From Immundisolibacter sp. (GTDB taxonomy: Bacteria > Pseudomonadota > Gammaproteobacteria > Immundisolibacterales > Immundisolibacteraceae), in NCBI RefSeq assembly GCF_028696615.1, contig NZ_JAQVGQ010000003.1, positions 1 through 35,966 of the forward strand: 35,966 nt of DNA. Direction: 5' to 3'. Both the position numbers and the translations under genes were made by a program. The first letter of the stretch is position 1, and each line of letters starts with the position of its first letter. A model generated the notes under the pieces. That model was not told the origin of the DNA and made no database searches. It saw only the letters and a program-made list of their open reading frames with translations. Shown piece after piece: positions 8,893-17,808 of this stretch.

Positions 8893-8902
8893 GCAAGCTT
8901 GC
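8893..8902. promoter_or_regulatory. Palindrome GCAAGCTTGC upstream of cas6 (candidate operator, copy C)
   Basis: Perfect 10-bp palindrome 107 nt upstream of the cas6 start, between the anbu terminator and cas6. Confidence 0.45.
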
Positions 8903-8919
8903 CGGGTGAAGTCGGGCCT

Positions 8920-8938
8920 AAAAAAAACCTCAAGAGGT
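8920..8938 (-). terminator. Rho-independent terminator of the Anbu gene
   Basis: Minus strand reads ACCTC-TT-GAGGT-TTTTTTT; the stem abuts and overlaps the anbu stop codon (8938-8940). Confidence 0.75.
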
Positions 8939-9675
8939 CATCCCCCCAACTCCCAGTCGAAGCGCGGCAGGTCCAAAAAGGCGCGCTTGAGGCCCTCGTT
9001 CCAGCCCTGCTGGATACCTTGGTACAGCGGTGAGTCGGCGGCCAGCGTCAGGCGGCGGGTGACGCGCAGCGCGCCGGCCTCGCACACCGCCAGGTCCAGC
9101 GGCGGGCCGACCGAGACGTTGGCGCGGATGGTGGAATCCAGCGACACCAGCGCGCAGCGGGCGGCGTCGTCGAGCGTGGTGTCGGGCGCGATGATGCGGT
9201 CCAGGATCGGCTTGCCATACTTGGTCTCGCCGATCTGCAGGTAGGGGGTTTCCGGCGTGGCGCTGATGTAGTTGCCCTGCGCGTACACCAGGCACAGCTC
9301 GTGGGTACTGCCGGCGACCTCGCCGCCGATGATGAAGGTGGCCTCGGCGCTGACGCCGCTGCGCGCCAGCGCGTCGGCGTGCTCCTGCTGGATGCGGTAA
9401 CTGAGCTTGCCAAGGTAGTCGGCCGCCTCGAACGGGTCGCGCACCTGCCGCAGGCCGGGACCGGCCGGGTCGTTGAACTCGCGCCGCAGGGCGTTGATGA
9501 CCGCCTGGCTGGTGGCGAGGTTGCCGGCGCTGAGCACAACGAACACCCGCTCGCCCGGCTGCTCGAACACGTGCATCTTGCTGTAGGTGCTGATGTGGTC
9601 GACGCCGGCGTTGGTGCGCGAGTCGGAGGCGAACACCAGCCCGGCATTCACCTTGATGCCGACACAGTAAGTCAT
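8938..9675 (-). CDS. Anbu-type proteasome-like peptidase (bacterial beta-subunit homologue)
   Basis: MTYCVGIKVNAGLVFASDSRTNAGVDHISTYSKMHVFEQPGERVFVVLSAGNLATSQAVI... is characteristic of Anbu, with candidate Thr nucleophile after Met1. Confidence 0.92.
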   Translation of the reverse strand: MTYCVGIKVNAGLVFASDSRTNAGVDHISTYSKMHVFEQPGERVFVVLSAGNLATSQAVINALRREFNDPAGPGLRQVRDPFEAADYLGKLSYRIQQEHADALARSGVSAEATFIIGGEVAGSTHELCLVYAQGNYISATPETPYLQIGETKYGKPILDRIIAPDTTLDDAARCALVSLDSTIRANVSVGPPLDLAVCEAGALRVTRRLTLAADSPLYQGIQQGWNEGLKRAFLDLPRFDWELGG

Positions 9676-9715
9676 GACACAGTCCCGCGGACGTGAAAGG
9701 GCCGGCGATTATAGG

Positions 9716-9731
9716 AAAGCGCCGGCGCTTT
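9716..9731. repeat. 16-bp perfect palindrome AAAGCGCCGGCGCTTT between divergent genes
   Basis: Direct reading; lies between anbu (minus) and the permease gene (plus). Confidence 0.7.
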
Positions 9732-9871
9732 TCTTTGGCCGGCAAGTCCTGAATCATTGGCGCCCGGCGCCGATCGGTCCGACCGGCCGGCACCGATGTT
9801 GCTGATGTTGCTAAAGCACGCCCATACCCGCCGCACGCCGTGCGCGGCTCCGCCACCTGACCCAGGGAACC

Positions 9872-11260
9872 ATGCCAATGACGCAGGGCCTGATGCGCCG
9901 CAAATCCATCGCCGCCGCGCTCGCCAACGGCGATCAGGGCCTCGCGCGCAGCCTGTCGGGGCTGGACCTGACCCTGCTGGGCATCGGCGCCATCATCGGT
10001 GCCGGCATTTTCGTGCTCACCGGCGTGGCGGCCGCCACCAAGGCGGGGCCGGCGCTGGCGCTGTCGTTCGTGATGGGGGCGCTGGCCTGCGGCTTCGCGG
10101 CGCTGGTGTATGCCGAGCTCGCCTCCACCGTGCCGTTGTCCGGCAGCGCCTACACCTACACCTACGTCACGCTCGGCGAACTGCCGGCGTGGATCATCGG
10201 CTGGGACCTGATCCTCGAGTACGCGCTGGCCTGCGCCACGGTGGCGATCGGCTGGTCGGGCTATTTCCTGCGCCTGCTGGAGGGCATCGGCATCACGCTG
10301 CCGGCGGCGCTGACGCACGGCCCGGCCGAGGGCGGCATCGTCAACCTGCCGGCGTTCGCGGTGATGCTGCTGATCAGCCTGCTGCTGGCGGTCGGCGTGC
10401 GCCAGACCAGCGTCGCCAACGCGCTGATCGTGATCCTGAAACTGGCCGTGATCGGCATCTTCCTGTACGCCGCCGTGCCGCACGTGCAGCCGGCCAACTG
10501 GCAGCCGTTCATGCCGTTCGGCTGGTCGGGGGTGATGGCCGGCGCCGGGCTGATCTTTTTTGCCTACATCGGCTTCGACGCCGTCTCCACCGCCGCCGAG
10601 GAAGCCAAAAACCCGCAGCGCGACATGCCGATCGGCATCATCACCTCGCTGGTGCTGTGCACGCTGCTGTACATCGCCGTCACCGTGGTGCTGACCGGCA
10701 TTGCGCCGTACAGCACGCTCGACGTGGCCGACCCGATCGCCTTTGCGCTGGTGCAGGTCGGCGAGCACTTCGCCGCCGGCGCCACCGCCGTGGGCGCGGT
10801 GGCGGGCCTGACCTCGGTGCTGCTGGTGATGATGTACGGCCAGACGCGGGTGTTCTACGCCATGTCGCGCGACGGCCTGCTGCCGGCGGCGTTCAGCGAG
10901 GTGCACCCGCGCTTTCGCACGCCGGCGCGCACCACGCTGGCGACCGGGCTGCTGATCGCCATCGCCGCCGGCGTGCTGCCCATCCACGAGGTGGCATCGC
11001 TGGTCAACGTCGGCACGCTGGCGGCGTTCGTGATGGTGTCGGTGGCGGTGCTGTACCTGCGCCGCGCGCAGCCGGACCTGCCACGGCCGTTTCGCACGCC
11101 GTGGATGCCGTGGACGCCCATCTTCGCCATCGTGTCCTGCGGGTATCTGATCGCCAGCCTGGAGGCCGTCACGCTGTGGCGGTTCGTGATCTGGATGGCG
11201 ATCGGCGTGGTGGTGTATTTCGCCTACGCGCGCCGGCACAGCGCGCTGCGCCAGGCGTGA
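9872..11260 (+). CDS. APC-family amino acid permease
   Basis: LSGLDLTLLGIGAIIGAGIFVLTGVAAATKAGPALALSFV..., FAYIGFDAVSTAAEEAKNPQRDMPIGI; many hydrophobic helices. Confidence 0.93.
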   Translation: MPMTQGLMRRKSIAAALANGDQGLARSLSGLDLTLLGIGAIIGAGIFVLTGVAAATKAGPALALSFVMGALACGFAALVYAELASTVPLSGSAYTYTYVTLGELPAWIIGWDLILEYALACATVAIGWSGYFLRLLEGIGITLPAALTHGPAEGGIVNLPAFAVMLLISLLLAVGVRQTSVANALIVILKLAVIGIFLYAAVPHVQPANWQPFMPFGWSGVMAGAGLIFFAYIGFDAVSTAAEEAKNPQRDMPIGIITSLVLCTLLYIAVTVVLTGIAPYSTLDVADPIAFALVQVGEHFAAGATAVGAVAGLTSVLLVMMYGQTRVFYAMSRDGLLPAAFSEVHPRFRTPARTTLATGLLIAIAAGVLPIHEVASLVNVGTLAAFVMVSVAVLYLRRAQPDLPRPFRTPWMPWTPIFAIVSCGYLIASLEAVTLWRFVIWMAIGVVVYFAYARRHSALRQA

Positions 11261-12744
11261 AGGCCGGCGAGGGACTGCTGAAAAAGTCCGCCCCCGAGAG
11301 GGTTCGGCGCGCAGGCGCGCGCTGCGGGCCGGCGCTGCGCCGCGCAGGCGCCGCGGCGCTGGCGCTGTGGCTGGGCGCCTGCTCGCTGGCCCCGCACCGG
11401 AACCCGCCGCTGCCGGCGCTGCCGGCCGGCTGGAACGACCCTGTGCTCGACGGCGCCACCCGGCCGCCCGCCGCCGACTGGTGGCGACAGTTCGGCGATG
11501 CCGAGCTCGACCGCCTGGTCGCCCGCGCGCTGGATGCCAACCTCGACCTGGCGCTGGCCGCCGCGCGCGTGGAGGAAGCCCGCGCGCTGCTGGCCGGCGC
11601 CCGCGCCGAGCTGTGGCCGACGCTCGACGCGCAGGCCGACGCCTCGCGCCAGCGCGGCGCCGCCACCACCGGCAGCGGCCAGGTGCGCAATCTGTACAGC
11701 GTGGCCGGCGTGCTGGGCTACGAGCTCGACCTGTTCGGGCGCCTGCGCAGCGCCAGCGACGCCGCCCGCGCCCGCCTGCTCGAATCCGCCTACACCGCCG
11801 AGGCGGTGCGCCTGACGGTGGTCACCGACGTGGTCGGCGCGTACCTGGACCTGCGCTCGGCCGAGCGCCAGCTGGTCATCACCGATGCCACCGTCAGCGC
11901 CCGCGAGCAGGCGCTGGAACTCGAACGCGCGCGGCTGCGCCTTGGCGCCGGCACGGAGCTGACGCTGCGCCAGGCCGAGGCGGAGCTGGCCAGCAGCCGG
12001 GCGCTGGCCGCCAGCCTGCGCGATCTGGTCTCGCGCAGCGGCACGGCGCTGGCGGTGCTGACCGGCGCCACGCCGAAGGCGCTGATCGAATCCGCGCCGC
12101 CGCCGGGCGAGTTTTCCACCCTCGCCCTGCCCGGCGCGCTGCCGCGCGTGCTGCCGAGCGAGCTGCTGCAGCGCCGGCCGGACATCCGCGCCGCCGAGGC
12201 GGCGCTGCGCGCCGCGGATGCCGACATCGGCACCGCGCGGGCGCAGTGGTTCCCGCGCATCAGCCTGACCGCGCTCATCGGCAGCGACGCGCTGCGCGTG
12301 GGCGATCTGTTCGGCGGGGACGCGTACAACTGGTCGCTCGGCAGCTCACTGGTGGCGCCGCTGCTCGACTTCGGCCGCGTCAAGGCGCAGGTGCGGGGCG
12401 CCGAGGCCAGACGCCAGCAGGCCGAAATCCTGTACCGGCAGACCGTGCAGACGGCGTTCGCCGAGGTGCGCGACGCGCTCACCCTGCTGCGCGAGGCGCA
12501 GGCCCGCGAGCAGGCACAGACCGACGCGGTGCGCGCGCTCGAGCGCGCACTGGCGCTGGCCGAGCTGCAGTACCGCAGCGGCCGCGGCCTGTATCTGGAC
12601 GTGCTGGTCGCCCAGCGCAGCCTGCTGTCGGCCCAGCTCGACCAGACCACCGCCGCCCACGACGCGCGCCTGGCGGCGGCGACGCTGTTCAAGGCGCTCG
12701 GCGGCGGCTGGGCGGATGCGTCAGCGGCTGCCGCCCCCGGCTGA
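11257..12744 (+). CDS. RND-type efflux system outer-membrane lipoprotein (NodT/OprM family)
   Basis: Lipobox ALWLGACS; WWRQFGDAELDRLVARALDANLDLALAAARVEEARA; PSELLQRRPDIRAAEAALRAADADIGTARAQWFPRISL. Start inferred (GTG at 11257 overlapping the permease stop); the tracked ORF is over-extended upstream. Confidence 0.9.
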   Translation: MKAGEGLLKKSAPERVRRAGARCGPALRRAGAAALALWLGACSLAPHRNPPLPALPAGWNDPVLDGATRPPAADWWRQFGDAELDRLVARALDANLDLALAAARVEEARALLAGARAELWPTLDAQADASRQRGAATTGSGQVRNLYSVAGVLGYELDLFGRLRSASDAARARLLESAYTAEAVRLTVVTDVVGAYLDLRSAERQLVITDATVSAREQALELERARLRLGAGTELTLRQAEAELASSRALAASLRDLVSRSGTALAVLTGATPKALIESAPPPGEFSTLALPGALPRVLPSELLQRRPDIRAAEAALRAADADIGTARAQWFPRISLTALIGSDALRVGDLFGGDAYNWSLGSSLVAPLLDFGRVKAQVRGAEARRQQAEILYRQTVQTAFAEVRDALTLLREAQAREQAQTDAVRALERALALAELQYRSGRGLYLDVLVAQRSLLSAQLDQTTAAHDARLAAATLFKALGGGWADASAAAAPG

Positions 12745-12837
12745 GAGCTTGTGAATTTTTCAAGCTCCGAGGCCGGCCAGGGATGGCCGCACGGGCGACG
12801 CAAGCAATGCGCAGGACGCGCATTTCGTCACAAACTC
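12745..12837. other. Structured intergenic element with outer inverted repeat GAGCTTGTGA...TCACAAACTC and nested hairpins
   Basis: Outer arms 12745-12754/12828-12837 (9 of 10 complementary); hairpins 12745-12767, 12774-12789 and 12806-12824 (AATGCGC-AGGAC-GCGCATT). Confidence 0.65.
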
Positions 12838-12910
12838 TGAGGAAATCTGATGGCGGTTTCAAATCCCTGACGCGCCGCCGGCGCCGCTTGGGGAACGCTT
12901 ACGTCTCGAC

Positions 12911-13035
12911 GTCCGGGGCAGGATGCCCCGGCCTGAATCGAGGGCGTAACTCCTTGATTCAATCAGCGTCGCGCGGGCCTATACCGCGCGACGGCGAGCT
13001 GAAAATTCCAGGGAGGGAATTTTTCAGCATTTTCC
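12911..13035. repeat. 125-bp palindromic intergenic element, copy 1
   Basis: Hairpins 12913-12931 (CCGGGGCA-gga-TGCCCCGG), 12935-12960, 12968-12992 (GTCGCGCGG-gcctata-CCGCGCGAC), 12998-13028 (GCTGAAAATTCC...GGAATTTTTCAGC). Aligns almost gap-free with 14156-14280. Confidence 0.75.
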
Positions 13036-13980
13036 TTACACGCAGGGAAACAGGCTGCCGCCGTTGTGCTCGTGCCAGCGCAGGATGCCGTCCCAGATTT
13101 CCTGCGCCGTCTCGGCGTACCAGAACAGGTCGCGGTCCTCGGGGTCGATGACGCCCTCGTCGACCAGGAAATCGAAATCGACTGCCCGGCGCCAGTAGCT
13201 CTCGCCGACCAGCACCACCGGCACCGGGTGAATCTTGCGGGTCTGGATCAGCGTCAGGGTCTCGAACAACTCGTCGAAGGTGCCGTAACCGCCCGGGAAC
13301 GCCACCAGCGCCCACGCCCGCTGCAGAAAGTGCAGCTTGCGCAGCGCGAAGTAGTGGAAACGAAAGCACAACTCGGGCGTGATGTAAGGATTCGGGTACT
13401 GCTCGCGCGGCAGACTGATGTTCAGCCCCACCGACTTGGCGCCGACGTCGAAAGCACCGCGGTTGGCCGCCTCCATGATGCCGGGGCCGCCGCCGGTCAT
13501 CACCACCAGGCTGCAATCCTGCGGCCCGGCACCGGAACGGCCGACCAACTGACCGAATTCGCGTGCCACGTCGTAATAGCGGGCCTTGGCGGCGCGCCGC
13601 TCGGCCACGGCGAGCTGCCGCGCCAGCTCGGCGTTGCCCGGATCGGCCGCCAGCGCCGCGCGGTGCTCGTCCAGCTCGCGCGCCGCCGCCGTCGCTTCAT
13701 GGATGCGCGTGCCGCCGAACACCACGATGGTGTGCTGGACGCCGTGCTGGCGCAGCAGCATCTCCGGCTTCAGGTAATCCACGTGCAGGCGCAGGCCGCG
13801 GTTCTCGTCCAGGCGCAAAAAATCCGGGTCCTGGTCGGCGATGCGGTAGCTTGGGCTGCTCATGATGGCCGCCACGCGCTGCGGCGCGGTGGGATCATCC
13901 GAGACCGGCTTCGGGCGCTGTTCGGGCAGCGGCCGGACGCGCTGCGCGGCCGGCGGCAGCGGCGGCTTGCGGGCGGCCAT
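13036..13980 (-). CDS. TIGR00730/LOG-family Rossmann-fold protein (lysine decarboxylase-like)
   Basis: MTGGGPGIMEAANRGA and FPGGYGTFDELFE motifs. Start at MAARKPPLPP (13980); the tracked ORF starts at 14100. Confidence 0.9.
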   Translation of the reverse strand: MAARKPPLPPAAQRVRPLPEQRPKPVSDDPTAPQRVAAIMSSPSYRIADQDPDFLRLDENRGLRLHVDYLKPEMLLRQHGVQHTIVVFGGTRIHEATAAARELDEHRAALAADPGNAELARQLAVAERRAAKARYYDVAREFGQLVGRSGAGPQDCSLVVMTGGGPGIMEAANRGAFDVGAKSVGLNISLPREQYPNPYITPELCFRFHYFALRKLHFLQRAWALVAFPGGYGTFDELFETLTLIQTRKIHPVPVVLVGESYWRRAVDFDFLVDEGVIDPEDRDLFWYAETAQEIWDGILRWHEHNGGSLFPCV

Positions 13981-14155
13981 CAGGCGGCTCCCGCGGCGGA
14001 AACGAGCGGCCTGCGAGCAGCCGACGGCAAGGCGAGTGAAGCGGACATGGAAATTTCTGTGACCGTGAGCGATGACGACCGACGCGCGGGCGCCGGTCAA
14101 AGCCTTTTCTTATAGCACGGCCGCGTGCGGCGGCCCGGCCAGCACCTGCACCACC

Positions 14156-14280
14156 GTCCAGGGCGGCATGCCCTGGCGTCGCTCGAGGGCCTCCGCCATT
14201 GACCGACGGAGCACGGCGCCGGCATGTACCGCGCAGCGCGAGCCGAAAAATTCCAGGAAAGGAAGTTTTCAGCGTTTACT
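14156..14280. repeat. 125-bp palindromic intergenic element, copy 2 (diverged)
   Basis: GTCCAGGGCGGCATGCCCTGG...TGTACCGCGCAGCGCGAGCCGAAAAATTCCAGGAAAGGAAGTTTTCAGCGTTTACT parallels copy 1; includes the last codons of the adjacent minus-strand CDS. Confidence 0.72.
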
Positions 14281-14990
14281 TGCCGGCTGCCACGGCCGCT
14301 GGCCGCGCAGCGCCGCCTGCCGCTCCCGGTGATCGGGCAGTGCCGCCGCCAGCAGGGCGTAGAAACGCGGGCCGTGATTCAGCTCGGCGAGGTGACACAG
14401 CTCGTGCAGCAGCACGTAGTCGATCAGCGCCGGCGCCAGCAGCACCAGGCCGACGTTGAGCGTGATGCGCCCGGCGGCGCTGCAGCTGCCCCAGCGGCTG
14501 CGCAGGCGCACCAGCCGCGGCGGCGGCAGTGCGCGCCCGGCAGTCCACGGCAGCGCGGCCGCGAGCGCCGTCAGCCGTGGCGGCAGCAGCATCTCGGCCT
14601 GCGCCCGGTACCAGGCGTCGAGGGCGAGGCTGACCGCCGCCGCGTCGTGCGGCGCCGGCACCGCCACCTGCAGCGCGCCGTCCTGCAACTGCACCTGCCG
14701 GCGGCCGCTGGCGAGCTGCAACGGGTAGCTGTCGCCCAAATAGCGCTGCGCGCTGCCGGGACCGAAGTCCGGCGCCGCCGGTGGCTGGGCGCGCCGCTGC
14801 AGCTGACCGGCGATCCAGCGCCGATGCCGGTGCAGGATGTCCGGCACCAGCCGCGCCGGCAGCCGCTGCGGCAGGCGCAGTTCGAGCACGCCGTCGGCCA
14901 CCACGCGCAGCGCGTACGTGCGCCGGCGCGCCCGCAGCAGCCGGCAGGTGAGGCGCTGGCCGTTCAGCTCGAACCACAGCTCGGCCTCGC

Positions 14991-14994
<4 letters not shown>
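14269..14994 (-). CDS. YgjP/SprT-like zinc metal-dependent hydrolase (DUF45)
   Basis: HExxH-like LLHELCHLAELNHGPRFYALL; SRWGSCSAAGRITLNVGLVLLAPALIDYV. Start MSEAELWFELNGQ overlaps the glgX stop. Confidence 0.87.
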
Positions 14995-17144
<2,150 letters not shown>

Positions 17145-17217
17145 GACGGCCTCTCGTGACTGCGGTGCGGCCGGGACCGCTCGAACGGCGCCGCACCGGC
17201 CAGCGCGGACACGCTGT

Positions 17218-17703
17218 TCAGTCGCGGAAATTCACGAACTGCAGCGGCAGGTCGAAGTCTTCCAGCTTGCGCAGCAGCGCGATTGCCGCCTGCAGGTCGT
17301 CGCGGCTCTTGCCGGACACGCGCAGCTCGTCGCCCTGGATGGCGGCCTGCACCTTCAGCTTGCTGTCCTTGATCAGCTTGACCAGCTTGCGCGCGTGCTC
17401 GGCGTCGATGCCCTGACGCACGGTGATGGTCTGCGTGGCGCGCTGGCCGGCTTCCACCACCTTGCCGTAATCGAGCGCCTTCAAGTCCACGCCGCGCTTG
17501 GCCAGGCGCGTGCGCAGCACGTCGAGCAGCTGCTCGATCTGGAACCGGCTCGGCGCCTGGGCCGTGATGACCGCCTCGTTCAACTCCACCTTGGCGCCGG
17601 TGTCCTTGAAATCGAAGCGCGTGCCGAGCTCGCGGTTGGTCTGGTCGACCGCGTTGGCCACCTCGTGCAGGTCGGCCTTGGAAACGACATCGAATGACGG
17701 CAT
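17218..17703 (-). CDS. yajQ: YajQ family cyclic-di-GMP/nucleotide-binding protein
   Basis: MPSFDVVSKADLHEVANAVDQTNRELGTRFDFKDTGAKVELNE... matches YajQ; start at 17703 rather than ORF start 17802. Confidence 0.95.
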   Translation of the reverse strand: MPSFDVVSKADLHEVANAVDQTNRELGTRFDFKDTGAKVELNEAVITAQAPSRFQIEQLLDVLRTRLAKRGVDLKALDYGKVVEAGQRATQTITVRQGIDAEHARKLVKLIKDSKLKVQAAIQGDELRVSGKSRDDLQAAIALLRKLEDFDLPLQFVNFRD

Positions 17704-17808
17704 GACGGGCCTCCGTCGGGTCCACTGCTGACGTTCGCCACGGCGCGAGGCGCCGGCGTGAAGCGCCGGGCGACACCCCTTGATGCCGCCCGGCACCGTC
17801 ACCGCCGC

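Noticed and set aside
11272-11289. Hairpin GGACT-GCTGAAAA-AGTCC sharing GCTGAAAA with the 125-bp elements
   Set aside because: Only a short core is shared and it lies in the likely N-terminal coding region of the lipoprotein; not enough to call a third copy.
9757-12744. 995-aa ORF spanning the permease region and efflux lipoprotein
   Set aside because: Only the part from ~11257 encodes the lipoprotein; the upstream part is an out-of-frame reading of the permease gene. The short MLLMLLKHAHTRR.. start was considered as a leader peptide, but it has no stop codon before the permease start.
12998-13028. GCTGAAAATTCC hairpin as an intrinsic terminator of the LOG gene
   Set aside because: Stem is suitable, but no U-tract follows it on the minus strand; treated as part of the palindromic element instead.
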